Shown here in pieces: positions 47,541 through 60,624 of a stretch of DNA of 64,000 nt (its first letter is position 1; each line of letters starts with the position of its first letter). The DNA is from Tyto alba (lineage: Eukaryota; Chordata; Aves; Strigiformes; Tytonidae). Location of the stretch: the NCBI RefSeq assembly GCF_018691265.1, contig NW_024881330.1, positions 19,798,886 to 19,862,885 of the forward strand, given 5' to 3'. The notes beneath the pieces are model-generated. The model saw only the letters and a list, made by a program, of their open reading frames with translations. It ran no database searches and had not been told where the DNA came from. The translations under genes and the position numbers were made by a program.

Positions 47541-50500
47541 AGCAGCGTGATGTGGAGGAGGGTTTAGCTCTCTGCTTCACCAACTTCTTGTCCAAGCAGA
47601 TTGCATACCTGTAAAACAGCATGGGAGGGTAAAAGAGGGCACAAACCCTTGCGGGTTGTTCCTGCTACAGATCCTCTGGTAACCAGATGATTTTGCACAC
47701 ACATGTAGTGCTGATAGGGCAAAACGCGGTCACTGGTACTCCTGATACCTGCAGCCCATGGTCACTGTCATTGTGCCTCTGTCCCTGTGTCCCCATCACA
47801 GCTTCCCCAGCAGGCAAAGAGCCAGGACCAGCAGGCATGGATGTGTTGCTTGTTAATCCCTCCTGGTGCTGCTGTTCCCCCTCTGGGCTGTGGTCCATAC
47901 TGCCTTCAGCAGCAAATGGGGAGGATTCAGGTGTCTCAGCACTGAGCTTCAAATCCCAGATCCAATACACGCTTAATATAACAGAAAAAGTGGTAGAAAA
48001 GGGTATAGACTAATCTTCATCCCTCAGAAAAATTAATGGGGGGATGTCTGTTTCTTCTGGGGAGCCACAGAATGAATATAAGTGATTCTTAAGACATTTC
48101 CTTTCTTCCCCAAGGGAAACAGAAAGGAAGGAGAGTTCTGTGCCTTTTATATGCAATAGTAGAACTGCTGATTTTCTCACCCTGAAATCAAGAGAAAACA
48201 TCAAATCCATCTTCTGATTCTATTTGTATTAGTCATAGTCAGAAGAAGCTGGGGGAGACAAAGGAGAAAAAAAAAGCAGGACTGGCTTTAATCTTAGCAG
48301 GGAGACTTCTAGTGGAATATAAAAGTCACCAGAGTCCAGGCTTTATGCTAATGACTATTTAGTAAATGGATAGAAAGTGGAACACCACGAATATGAAAAA
48401 TAGGAACTCTCAGAGTACCTAGTGAGATAGAAAACACTGGGCTATGTCCAGTTGAGCAGACACAGATTTGCATGCCAGAGGCCCACGTCCCAGGTGATAG
48501 GATGTCCAGGTGCTACAGTGGCTGGGACAAGAGGGAAGGATTTTGTGGGTGGGAGAGAATTGGGTGTTCTCAGACAGTGCCTGAGTGGGAAAACAGGTAA
48601 GGGAAAGGAAGTGCCCAGTCTGGGATATGAGAGGTGTCACACATCCCAACACAGCAGATACCTGACGTAAAACATTAGGCACCCACCAGGTGCTACTAGC
48701 AGTGTGAATTCAAACAGCTCCCAGATGGGATTTGAAGGAAGGAAATTTTGGCATTCAGGTCTGAAGCAGCCACTGTGGACTGTACTTTAGCTGTGAGGAT
48801 GCAGAGAGGTACCATCTCCAGCCATAGCTCCAGTTCATCTCAGAAGGCTTTCTGTGAAAAGATGGACAAGAGAAAACCAACCCCCATCAGCCCATCTGAG
48901 TGCCAGTGGAGGCTTACATCCCATACCCCAAATTACAGCTTTGTGTCATCAGACAGTGATGACTGAGGAAGATAAATATGATGTGTATTCCTCTGGCTTC
49001 TAACTGCCTGTCTGCTTCATTGAGCAACCTTGATTCAGCTCCTGAGAGTTTTTTAGTACAGACAGTGCAAAAGCCAGATTTGAATTAAATTCACTGTAAT
49101 GAGTAAAAACACTTCAAGAATTTGGTCTGGTGACATTAATGAATAGCTGAACAATATGTGTCTTGGAAGACATCTCAGGATTACCTGAAGGAGGATTAGT
49201 TCATTCCACAGCTCATGCACATCAATAATTTATCTCCTCATGGATCCCTTAGCAAAGTAATTTTCATGACCCTTGATTTCTACTTTCTGTATGAATTTAT
49301 TAGCACAACAGAATAATTAATTCAGTGCATTATCCAGAGAAATCCTCTAAAACAAGTGGTCACACTTTTGCATCTTTTCAGTATTTCAAAGATGTTTGAA
49401 AGATGTATATGGTTTTTAAATATAAAAAGTTCAGGAAAAAGATACAGCAAGTATTCACCATGCCATTTGGACTCAGTTTGGTACAGCAGGCCTTCACAGC
49501 ACAGCTCAGAGCTGTCCGAGGCCACCATCCTTCCTAATACTTGAAGAGAAATGAGGCCGTTCTGCTCCACAGGGAAACTCAGTATTGACGGAGGAATCCA
49601 AAGTCTTTCGGAGAAAGAAAACCTATATGTATCATCACAGCAAAGAGACAGATTTATTCTTCACATTTGATGTAAGAGTCTAGCTTATGGACTGCAGTTT
49701 CATCTGCAGAATAGGTCATCATTCGTGACAGCTTACATACGCTATGGGCTAAACGTACAAATAGACACCATCTACATCAGGATGGAGAGCAGAGGGTGAA
49801 TATCAGATCTTGTTTCTGCCTTTTCCTTGGGAAAGTTGATATGATACAATAAGAATATTAACTAAAATGTTTGTAGTTTATACACTGCTAGAACACTGCC
49901 ATTACTGTCACATGTAAGCTATAATTCTGCTAAAATGAACTGTGGTGATGAATTAATTAACTTCTGCTATGTGAAGAACTGGGAGTCACATCTGTGCAGG
50001 ATGTTTATAATACAAAGAAAGATTTGAGGAATTTGGCACCAATTACCACATCCTAACAATGATATTAAGAGGAAACCCAGTCATTTTCCACAGGCTCAGC
50101 TGCACACCTCCTTCTTGCACCTGCGCAGGGCAGTGAGTGGGCACCACAAGCAAAGGCAGCAGCAGAGACAGACACAGAGGAACAAGAGCTAGTAGAGCTT
50201 TGACTGAGCATCCCCAAAGCTTCAGCTGATGCAGCTGAGAGGGTGGGAGCAAGTAATAAACTGACCCAGAAAAATAGGTGGTGGTAACCTTGTTCCTCCC
50301 GCCAGGAGCAATAGGGAGCAGGAACTGAATTGTGACTTTCATTGGCAATTTGATCTTTGCTATGTTCCCGAGGCAGCGAGACCATGCCCTGCCCCTCACC
50401 TTAGTGTGGATTGCAAAGTCAGTGCTAAAGGAGATAACTGGCTGTAGGTCTTTCAGAAAGCCTGAATTTAATCCCCCCAGTGAGAGCATTCAGTTATGTA

Positions 50501-50668
50501 TTTAGAAAGGAAAAAAGTTTCTACACGGTATAAATCCTTGCTTGATAATCCCAGAGCTAATGGGGAAGGCATTCGGTAGTAAACTACAGTCCTTGGACAA
50601 AGACATCTGTAACCAGACCGGAGCTCTATGATTAAACTCAAATTCACAGATTGGTTACATGCAGCTAA
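47541..50668. other. non-coding stretch, no gene recognised
   Basis: Unique sequence. Open frames such as 108 codons at 47687 and 148 codons at 50043-50489 (minus) carry no recognisable domain and overlap other frames. Confidence 0.5.
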
Positions 50669-50899
50669 TTTTGTTCACTGAGAATACATGACCCCCCTAA
50701 GCGGATGTTTAAATTAAATAAGAATATTGATGACAAATGTTCAAAATGTAAGACAGATGCCTGCAACTTTTGGCATGAAATTTGGAACTGCCAAGAGGTT
50801 TGGGAATACTACTCTGGGGTCATTAGGAATTTGGATATCCAAAATGTTCCCCAGCTGCTGATCTCTTCAGAGGCTGCTATACTTGGTCCTGTAAAAATA
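50669..50899 (+). pseudogene. relic of an L1/Tx1-type LINE ORF2 C-terminus
   Basis: A readable frame of about 75 codons starts after a stop at 50666 and ends with a stop at 50897-50899. It reads RIHDPPKRMFKLNKNIDD, then CSKCKTDACNFWHEIWNC and QEVWEYYSGVI, with LLISSEAAILGPVKI further on. The pattern C-x2-C-x8-H-x4-C after an 'R-x-x-x-P-x-R/K' lead-in and before an aromatic pair is that of the zinc-binding region at the C-terminus of L1-clade reverse transcriptases (Pfam zf-RVT type). The expected IW-x-C and (I)LG marks are present. Upstream ORF2 sequence is not recognisable. A 24-A run at 51048-51071 could be the old poly-A tail. CR1, the main bird LINE, lacks this arrangement. It is either an ancient relic or an unusual acquisition; it is inactive. 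Confidence 0.72.
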
Positions 50900-51047
50900 T
50901 AAAATCGGTGCGGTAAATGATGCCATATACATTGCTGTACTGGTAGAATGCATAAGGAATTGAAGAAACTTTCTTCCTTTTCTAGGAAAAGTGCACTAAA
51001 GAAAAGGCTGCTGATCTGGGTCTGGGTTTAAAAAAACCAATGTAATT
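50900..51047 (+). other. probable 3' part of the L1-like relic
   Basis: Lies between the stop of the CCHC frame and the A run. Translation in nearby frames is broken. A charged piece (RMHKELKKLSSFSRKSALKK) is the sort of tail seen after the L1 CCHC region, but the match is only suggestive. Confidence 0.35.
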
Positions 51048-51071
51048 AAAAAAAAAAAAAAAAAAAAAAAA
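51048..51071 (+). repeat. poly-A tract, possible LINE tail
   Basis: Twenty-four consecutive A residues about 150 bp downstream of the L1-like stop codon, in the orientation expected for its tail. Confidence 0.8.
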
Positions 51072-52898
51072 GAAAATCCCTGTTTCTTTAACAAATTGGT
51101 GTTTGAACTGCCTGGATCTGACCTTTCTCACTGTTTCTGAGCCTGGGCATGACCACTGGGAGTTCAGTTGTCTGTTGTGGTTTTGTTTCCCATAGACACA
51201 TACAGATCTTGTCTGCTACAGTCACTGTCACCACTGCACCAGTGCTGCCTGCCCCTCGCTGCTCAGTTGGTATCTGTGGAAGGCTCTTTCTCAGGTAAAT
51301 AAACAGAATTAAAACAGAAAGAAAAGAGGATGAGAGTTTACTGTTTACCCCACAACAGATAGGAGGTAGAAATCCCCAGGGTATATGTGTGCGTCTGATT
51401 TGATGCCCAGAAAGTTAAGGGAAAGAATCTCATGTTATATTAATTAGATTCACACTAGATTCATTATTGCAATGCTATAAATAGAGACACTTTGCATGGA
51501 TCAGACATCAGACCAAAATTGGGAATAGACTCTATGTTTCCTGACTCCACTCCTAACCACCAGACAATACAGTTTTTCCAGTGCTGAGTCCCATAGCTCC
51601 TTCACCTAGGGATTTGATGGGAGCTCCAGATTCTGCTTCACCATGCCAAGCTGCCATAGGTGGGGCCTTCAATCACAACCCAACATGTACCACTGCTTGC
51701 CCAACTGACCTGGGAAAATCTTGCTTCAGTTTATGGAGTTATGTGATCCGGCTACACTAGAGCGAGGAATTCTAGAAGAACATTGAGGTGTTTGATGTCT
51801 CATTTTCCTGCCAACAGCAAGAACAATTTATCCACTCATAACTGTTTCATAGCTAGACTGATAACTGGGGACAAAAAAGGTGTGTGTTACTAATACTGTG
51901 TTTTTCCTAAGGTTGTATGAATACAGGCCAGAATTACAGAAAAAAAAAAAAAAAAACAAAAACAAAAAACCAAAACAAAACAAAACTTGAATTTAATTAA
52001 AAAAAAAAAAAAAAAAGGCAAAATGTCTCTTCTCTAAACTACTAGGAAGTTTAATTTTCCACAATGGCCACTGGCAGCTTTCTCAGCAATTCATTTTAAT
52101 AGTACACACTTTCTGGCAATAAAAAGGAGATAGCAACTAATATAATTAAGTCTGCAAAACAACCTCTAAACTGAAATGTGTCTCCCGGCAGAACAAGCAT
52201 AGGATTGTTCATTACAGTACTCTCCAGGAATAACAAAAACAATTCCCAAAAATGCATTATTAATGGACATTCCCAGAATTAATGATAAAACAAACCAGAT
52301 GTTCTCTTACATTTGTCTCATAAATGCAAAGTTAATATGCCAAACCAAAAACCCATCTTTGGAAAGCTATAGGCTATTTATGAAGGCACTTTAAGTGTAT
52401 TTCCCTTTACTGTAACAGACAGAATTCCTTATCTATAGGCTAAGACAACCTAGTTATGATTTCATATCTATTTATGAAAAAAAGGCTCATGCTCAAGAGG
52501 AAATGTAGGTGAAATGTATGATTTTACTTAGCCTGCATTTACTATAGAGCTGTCTATTTAAATTAGACACATTTTTTATAAAACAGAAAAATACAATATT
52601 CTTCCATGAAGAGCACTCCAGTCACAGTCACAACTCCATACTATAGCAAATCTGCTTGAAATATGGCATAAGATTAAAAAACCCTTCACAAAATACATTT
52701 TAGCTGTATTAGTAGGTAATACTTTGATATTTATCCGTTACAGAACACGATTACTCACATGGAATGGATTTTATTCCCCTGAGTAAAGGTTGAAAAAGTG
52801 CACTGGAGCTGATAGAAAGCAAATACTACTGATAAAGAAAAGTACAAAGTAAATTATACATATGCTAATACCTTAATGTAATAATATCAAACATGGTG
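51072..52898. other. non-coding stretch, no gene recognised
   Basis: Apart from the A-rich tract at 51940-52016, AT-rich unique sequence with no supported gene. Confidence 0.55.
51940..52016. repeat. A-rich compound microsatellite
   Basis: Seventeen A residues, then CAAAAA and CAAAA units, a short unique segment and a second run of eighteen A residues. Confidence 0.9.
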
Positions 52899-52976
52899 GG
52901 CCATCTGGTGTAAATCATCATAGTTCTGATGAAGTCAATGGACCTGGAGCAATTTGCATCAGCTGAGGACTTGGAC
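52899..52976. repeat. ancient palindromic amniote repeat relic
   Basis: 'catctggtgtaaatc' at the left and 'aatttgcatcagctgagg' at the right form an imperfect inverted repeat around 'gatgaagtcaatggacc'. This has the form of an old hairpin-like repeat that I recall as frequent in turtles, crocodilians and birds. The family name is not known to me. Confidence 0.5.
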
Positions 52977-54939
52977 TTGTGTACAATATTTCTTACGGGA
53001 GTTTTTTTAAGAAAACCATTACTAAGAAGAATTTCTTTTGAAAAATTACAAGTGTGTGTTATGAGTAAAGAGTGAACAGTTATCAAGCACATGAGCTTGT
53101 AGAAGAAATTTGGTATCTTTAGTTAGTAAATAACATTAGAAGAATGTACAAGATTTTCAAGCAAACATTAGGTTGCTATTTTATATAAATACTTGAGTCT
53201 AACTGCTGTTATTTTTAATTATTGAACAGTGAGTGGTTTTCATTTCCATCACTAACACTTTAAGCTGCCAAATGACACAGAGAAGGAAACAGCAGCATTT
53301 ATGCTGAGGGATGCTGTAATGACAGGCTCTGGTGCAATACCATGTGCAGACAGTTGCAGAGGCAAAGCCATTGAGGAAAAGGTAAAGGTAATTTTTGAGT
53401 TTGTGAACTTCATTAACATGACAGGTTGCTGGGTTTTTTTCAACACCATTATTCTAATCTCTGTAATGATCACGAGATATTGCCAAGATTGTGTCCAAAA
53501 ATTCAGAGACTTTTAAAACCCTTTGGGCCTTTCACAAAGCAGCAATGCTGTGGGGTGTCACCTGCCCTACTGCTCCACCTGGCTGGGGCACTGTCCCCTC
53601 TGCACTGATACCCAAATACCCAGTCTGAGTAACACTGCAGGCTCACCTTACCATTATCGCTCCTCCACTTGTCAGGTTCATGAGATGAACTGCTAGTTCA
53701 AGCCTTTCATTAATCCTGGATTACACTGTTGCACCCTAGCAGAGGCAAACAGTCTTGCTGACCTTGCAGGAGCAGATATGACCATCTCCACAAGATAATT
53801 TTCCAGATCTTGGAGAGCTGGACAGTTCTGCGCTCCAGGACAGCTCAAACACATGCTCTTCGTTGAGGGCCAAACACTGCACAACCCACTTTGGGTTCAA
53901 GGAGGGTCCAGATAGATGCACCACATCTCCTTCCCAGACCACAGCCATCTTTCCTTCCAGCAGGGCTGGCACAAGAGAGGCACGGGTATATGCTCAGGTC
54001 TTACCCTGATAAGGGGCTGACATGCTGCCAGAATGCATGCCTGGACCTAGACATGCAGATATTCCATTTTATTTCCTATGTAAGCATGATCTACTGCTCC
54101 TCAGACACCCAGTCTCTCCATTGCAGGCTGGGATAGACTGCAGGGCAAACGGTGACTTGAGGAATAGCAGATCCTGATGACTGATCTCCCTCCAAACCTG
54201 GGGCTGGGGTCAGCCAGCAGCCTGTCAGCTGTGGGATGCAGCTGGGGCAGAGAGCTGTGTGGAGGAGCCACATGCTGTGTTTCTGCCCTGCTTCCTCGGC
54301 CACAAGGCCCACAGCAAGTGCTGGGCCTCCTCAGTTTCCCAAAATACTGACTAGGTGAGGCTGAGACACCTCTGGGACTCCCTTGAACACTTTGCAACTC
54401 TGCTCGTAGAGACAACAGAAAAACCAGCAGCAAGACTAATGTTCGGTTGTGCAGATGACGAGGTCCTCTTGAAGCCCATTTTCCTACCGCATATTAAAGG
54501 CCACGGACCCCACAACTCCCAAATGAATCACAAACAGCAGCTTTCCTGACAGATGGGTCATCTTCAGCCTTCCTCTTCCAAATGCCACAGAGTGCTGTAG
54601 ATACTCATAACAAATACACAGATGGCCTTTATCCATACAGATGGGAACAAGGATGGGAAGATGCTAGTCCCTATGTCTCCAGAGCTCAGAGACTGAAGTG
54701 AGAAAAGTGGGAAAAACTGCTAAACAGAGAATAGCAATTAAAAGAGCGTTCCACCTTGGTTTGTATACTTAGGATCAGTGAAGAAAAACAGGAAGCAGAG
54801 GTAGATGCACTTCTAAGTAGGCATATATATACACATTAAATGAAAATATTAAATATTAAATAAAAGCAATTTAACTAAAAGAAAGAAATAATAAAATCTT
54901 GTTTCTCATTTCACAGCTACTGAATACTGCTCAGTTATA
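52977..54939. other. non-coding stretch, no gene recognised
   Basis: No supported gene. Frames of 70 to 110 codons at 53.3 and 54.1-54.4 kb exist on both strands without domain signatures. Confidence 0.5.
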
Positions 54940-55045
54940 ACAAAGGTTGAAAGGAACTATGACAGTCACCTTGTCCAAACTCTTGCTTAAAACAATGATT
55001 ATGCAATGGCAAATATCCTTCGTGGTTAGTGAGGATGGATATTTA
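54940..55045 (-). mobile_element. possible CR1 3' fragment
   Basis: 'aaaggttgaaaggaactatg' followed by 'gtccaaactcttgctt' resembles the complement of the CR1 3' block 'ttggaagggacctt...ccaac'. It is short and diverged, and no terminal octamers remain. Confidence 0.4.
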
Positions 55046-56929
55046 AAGCAGATTAAGAAAATAACAAAATAATACTAGGAGGGTGCATCCTGCAGTTCTA
55101 TGGAAGGCCACAGGAAAATAATTTGGGATTGTTTTTTCAAGCTAGTCCATTTCTGTTAGTCACCTGTTTTCCAGTGATTTTACATTCTATTTTTTATCCA
55201 TTAGCAATTTTGTTAAGGAAAACATGTAAAATACGTTCAAATAGTGTTTGGGGAAAGCTGTTCACAGAAAACAACAAAGTGGTTAGTTTTGACCAGCCTA
55301 ACTGGCCAAATTAGCCGAAAGCATATTTCTAAATCAAATGGAGGAATACAGCTGGAAAACAAAATTTGAACTGATGCTTAAATGTTGGCAACCAAGTCTT
55401 CAAATTTGGCAGACAGTGGCAACAAAGTGGCAAAAAATGTAAATATTTAAGAGCTATCCACAAGAGTTAAAAAGAAATTGAGCAATGAATACATACAAGG
55501 AGGTTGAGTGACCACATATAAAGCGAGTGAGACACAAGGGTGAAACATCTGCTCACCGTGGGAGCTAATATACTACAGTCCTAAAACAGCTCCAGTGGAA
55601 GTTGTAGGCTATTTACACAAATTTGCTAAAATCCATTTAGCAAGATCTTTCACAATTTGGGTAGCACAACCCCAAGAGAATAACTATCTTGAGAAGAATT
55701 TTAAGCTGATGCTGCTGAATTTGTCTCTCTTGCTGCACACACCAAGTACAGATTTTAAAAAGCCCTCATTCTTATTTGCATGATACTATAATTCAGAGGG
55801 GCTTCAAAAATGTTTTTGGTGCATTTCCTTGTGGCACCAAGAACATCCAGCACTTTGCAACTGACTCTACCTTAATGAAGTCACACACATAACTGATACG
55901 TGAAGTAATCACAGGCAAGTGAAAACCTTCCTTTTGTTTTACACCATCACATTTTTTTAAATGGCAGCTTTGGAAATAAGTCAGCTTCACTGACTTTCAA
56001 ACGGGTGGCAGTATCATGCCTACCAAAGATGTTTTTATAAGTACAATGCCTATGGGACAGTTTGTAGTATTTTAGTGTTACTAATGTACATGGGATCTGA
56101 CCTTAGGGAATCTAGTGTAAGCACAGGATAACCTAGGGATGAATCAGGACCTGCATGTACCCGTGGCCAGGATGCAGATCGTTAGGTCTGTCACGTGCAG
56201 TCTGCCAGGATGACTGGTTTAGCAGGAGAATAAATTTTTATTAAAACACATTAATGTATTTTTCATGCTGTAATGTCCTAATTCTTGTTCTCTCAGTTGC
56301 ATCCTGTGCAAAGTCTCTCTCTGATCCTTTCTCTCATGTGCTGACATTACTTTCGTGTTTTTACATGAATCCCCCAGGCCTAGCGATAATTAAGAACAAA
56401 TTATTTGGCAGAAGCCCAAATCTGTAATTAGATCTATTAAAGCTTAAAATGTCTCAATTATTCTTTATTGTAAAACATGCAGTCAAAGCACTTTTAAGCA
56501 AAGAAATGTATCATTCCCCTCAAAAAATGTGAAATATTTAACACAGTGTACCATCAACAACAGGTGCGTTGAAGCCTTCCACTAAACCTTCAGTAAGAAA
56601 GAAGATCTCTGGAGAAAGAGAGGAGCAGCAGATAAACTTCAGAGGAGGAGAACATCCCGTTGTAGCGGCAGTGGTGGCTGCCGTCAGAGCCCGCCTTGAC
56701 CCACAGCCTGCTTAACCCTTCGGTTTCGGCGGGAACGCGCACGGCCTAATCTAACCCATATGATTAATGAGCTTCTGTGCACGGCTGCACACCCGCCTCA
56801 GATATCTACCCAACACCTATTAATTTTAAGATAAAGCAACACATGGAATACTTGTTTCTCATGTGTCACTGCAATGTGTAATTGACAGGCACGGAGAACT
56901 GCAGAACTAAGTAACGCGTCGCTCTTTGT
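55046..56929. other. non-coding stretch, no gene recognised
   Basis: AT-rich DNA until about 56640, where GC content rises. A CpG-containing patch at 56640-56760 (ggtttcggcgggaacgcgc) may belong with the CpG-rich block downstream. Confidence 0.5.
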
Positions 56930-57290
56930 GCTACAGTGGCTCCCAAAAGCCCCTTTGGGCTCGCTCTCCCACCCATCCACCACCCCCACCCCCCCCCCCA
57001 TTGCTCCCCAGCAGCCGCTGCCCCGGCTCCCACCTTCTCTGCTGGCACCTCAGCAGTCAGGGCAGTGCTCGCTGCAGGCGGCCCAGGCACTGCCACCCCC
57101 CGTACCCCACACGCCGCACGTCCCACCCCTTCATGGAGCGGCTGGGGCGGGAAGGGGCTGGGGATGTCCCCTGGCCCCAGCCCCCGGCTCTGGCAGGGCC
57201 ACCCCGAGCCGGCTGGCCAGCACCGCCAGCCCCCCGCCGCCCCGGGGGCACAGCCCGGTGGGGGCACCGACCAGCACTGGCAACATTTGC
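56930..57290. promoter_or_regulatory. CpG-rich block, candidate CpG island
   Basis: By eye about 75% G+C over 57001-57270, with roughly 20 CpG dinucleotides, against an AT-rich, CpG-poor background. It includes GC-box-like strings (ggggcggg at 57143) and a C run at 56987-56999. All six frames are largely open because stop codons are rare in such DNA, so the 133-146 codon frames here are not evidence of coding. No splice-bounded exon was recognised. It could be a promoter or first exon of an unseen gene, an enhancer, or a GC-rich repeat. Confidence 0.5.
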
Positions 57291-60200
57291 TCTTTGTTCG
57301 GGGTTACTGCATGGCCACCAGAGAAATGACAGGTAGCAGTCTGCATCTGCCTGGTTTTGTGGGAAAACTTGTATGACCAGAATTAACATTTTCTGATTGC
57401 AGCCTGCTGGCTTATTTTAATAAACAAAGGCTGGAAACATTTCAGTTCCAAGGTTAACCGTTGCTATTCTCTGCAGTGTGAAAAGCAGAGGTGCAATGTT
57501 CTTCATGTGCAACAGTGCGAAGTTTCCTTGCCCTTGGTGTATGCCCCTCCCTCTGGTTATGGCTTAGCAAAGACAGTGCAGGGGCTTTGTTCCCTCTTTT
57601 AAATAGAGATTACAAACATATAGAATTTGTACTCCTTATACAGACTTCACTATTTCATCACTGCTGCATGTATTCAAATATCAATCTCCAGCATAACATT
57701 TGCATTGTCCTGCATATCAGACTCCTTCTTCTCTAAAGTGTCAGAGATAATTCTTCAGTCTCAAGAGTATGAACGTATTACACAGCCCCAGACTTTTCCG
57801 CTTGATAAAAATGATCTCCATTCTTACTCAAATGTTTCAGAACTCTGTCAGCAACCAAAGAGTAAATCTTCACAGTCCCCAGCCTTCAGCCCCAAGGTAT
57901 TAACTAAAGCCACATCTGTACCTAAAGGGGCAGAGCATTAGGATCAAAGTATTAATGGGGCTTTCCCTGGATCTCTCTCCAGCTGTTTGCAAACTTCCAC
58001 CAGAAAGATTGTCCCTGCGTCTGGGACCAAGGAGAGTGTAACAGCTCGGGGGACACCTGCACCTCATGGCCCCTGGAAGGAGGGCATGTTCCCTCCCCAC
58101 GCCTGCCCCCGGGCCCGTGACACACCACTCACACCGGAGGGCTGGGCAGGGCGGGCCAAGCTCCTAAACCGCACGGAGGTTGCACCACTGGCTCATCCAT
58201 GGCTCCCAGGTGAGACTAGACTGTGGCAGGAGGTGCCAGGGCAAGGGTACGTGAAGGGTGGCGTGCAGGATTTATCTCGTGTTTGTGCATTTGCTCCTCT
58301 CTCTGCCTTACCCTCGCTCTCGTTAGCGCCAGGCACAGGCAGCGGCTGAGCGTCTGTCAGGCAGATTGCGCATATGGCACATTCCTGAACAACTTCAAAC
58401 ATCGTTTCCAAGCATGTGCAATAGCTTCTACGCCATATTCCTGGCTGGTGTTGTATCACCGTAGGTGGGCTGCTCAGGGTCTTTCTGCAGGTGTTTGGAG
58501 ACAAAGCATATTCAGAGAAACATCTACATCTTATTATTACTGCTTCTCTCCCCTTTTTGTCTGGTGCCAAAGCGGAAAGAATGCAAAGATTAAAATATAG
58601 GAATTATGTTTATAATATCAAGGCATATTCATGCAACCATTCGGTCAAGCCTGGGATCTGTGGCTGGTCAAAATTCAGTAATGTGTATGTTTGCAAAGCA
58701 ACGCTAGACTTAGAGAACACATATGACCAATGTAGATGGACACTAAGAAAGCAATCAGGGGTAAAGAAAGGTAAGGGTTAAAATAACATGACAGTTTAGT
58801 GGCTGGAGATGTTATTTACAACTTTGGAATAGCATTTTTTATTTATCATTTTAGGCATCTAAAAGTGAGTAGTTTATGATGCAGAACTCCAGAATAGAAA
58901 GTAATTACATGTATTACTCTAATCTAGATGAGGAATTTTGCAGTACCCATAATTAAGGAGAGTGACAGCATGCTAAATACTAGCTAACTAACCTCTGGCA
59001 GGGAAGCCTGTTCCTGGAACTTGGGGAACCCAGTAGTGATCCATCTCCTACGTGCTTTTAAAACAATAATAGAAAGGCTCTAACTTTTCCAGATTCTTGT
59101 AATGAAATTTTGCACTACAAAAATGCTTCTTGCAGCACACCCTGCACTTACAAAAATCACTTTTGTCAGTGCTTTGGAATGAGAATTAGCACTACAGTGA
59201 CCAGAAGGAAAGCATTTGAGTATGCAGAAAAATTGTATTTAATAAACCACCAAGAAAAAAAGTGATCTTCAGAAGTACCAAAGATTGACCTACATATATT
59301 TGCTCTTCTAGAAGCAAAAAAGAGGTGCTTTGGAAGACTTCAGAAATGGCTCATGGCAATCTGACTTTAACTGTGTGATTCAAATTCATGCAGAAGAGAT
59401 TCAGTTCTTAATCGAAACTGAGCCACAGTTTCTTTTGACTGGTCTTGGGATTCATCAGGTCATCTGCACACTGACCTATTACCCAGCAGGCAGACACCCC
59501 AAATCCTTCTGCAATCAAGGGTGAGCTGCAAGAAACCAGCATAGGTTTTGGTCTTGAAAATGGAAGAGAAACCTTAATTTGTTCTGTGGACAATAAATGT
59601 GCTCCCCTGGCTGGGGCAAGTAGTGGATAAAACCCTAAGGTATAAACACTGACTTTATTAGATGCTTTTGCTGTCTGTGAAGATGGTATGTGATATGACG
59701 AATATCAACGTAAATGTGTCTGGGTGTGCTCTCCGGCACTGAGACCAGCAGGCACTGGACAGTCGCTGCACCATCGAACTCCCACACCCTCACCCCAGGC
59801 AACATGGGCTGCAGCTGGGCTGTGCGCTGGGGGAAATACCCAGCCTGTGACAACTCCCACACCAGTTGAAGGGACCCACCAAAATTTCCAGAGGCAGAGA
59901 GGGCCCTGGCTACTACCTAGTTTACTTGCATAGAGATAACTGTACACACAGTACGCTGCTCCGAAAACACAGCATACTTCACCTTTGCAGGCGATGGTGG
60001 TGTGCACAAAGGCACTCAGCACTGAGCAGCCAAACCATCCTTGCTCACTTGTCAACTCCCTTGCAGATGTGGCCAGGGTCAGGGCATGTGAAGGGAAGAT
60101 TTAAGCCAGCATCACATCAGGACTCAGCATCACACCACAACCTGGGTGTCTGTGCGCTCCGCCTAAGCCAACGAGAGTAATATGAGTAAGGGGTGTAAAG

Positions 60201-60624
60201 TATCATTTCAAAACACGAGTGTCAGAAAACACAGGGCTAGCCAAGGAGCAGCAGAGGGGAAGTGCATCACCCCCACTGCTTCCTCCTCAGTTCTATGCCC
60301 TGTCTCTGGTGGGATCCAATGCAGCAACACTCACTACAGCTATACGGGAAAATCAAACCTGGCCAGGACCCAGGCTCAAGCGCTGTCGTGCATGTGTCCG
60401 TGGTGTTTAATGGCTGCTCCCACCCCAGGCAGCACTTCCCTGGCAACGTCTGGGCACACTGTGGGGGCAATACACACCAAGGACTTTTCCCAGTAGGCAG
60501 CAGTCTGGGGGATGAAAAGAGCTGAGCTACCTGGGCCATGGTGCTTGCACTTGGGCCGTTTGACTCGCAGATGCCAGCCAAGGACGTGGGCACATTGTGG
60601 GGATGAGAGAGCAGCGTGTGGGGC
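57291..60624. other. mixed stretch, no gene recognised
   Basis: Moderately GC-rich patches at 57990-58340 and 59700-60600 alternate with AT-rich DNA. Several 100-126 codon frames overlap on both strands and none has a known domain. Near 60440 and 60590 two similar strings (gggcacactgtgggggc and gggcacattgtggggat) hint at an old internal duplication. Confidence 0.45.

Noticed and set aside
50043..50489. 148-codon minus-strand frame
   Set aside because: No known domain; hydrophobic low-complexity stretches only, and it is overlapped by another 106-codon frame.
56866..57389. Several 110-146 codon frames on both strands
   Set aside because: High G+C makes stop codons rare; simultaneous open frames on both strands argue against coding.
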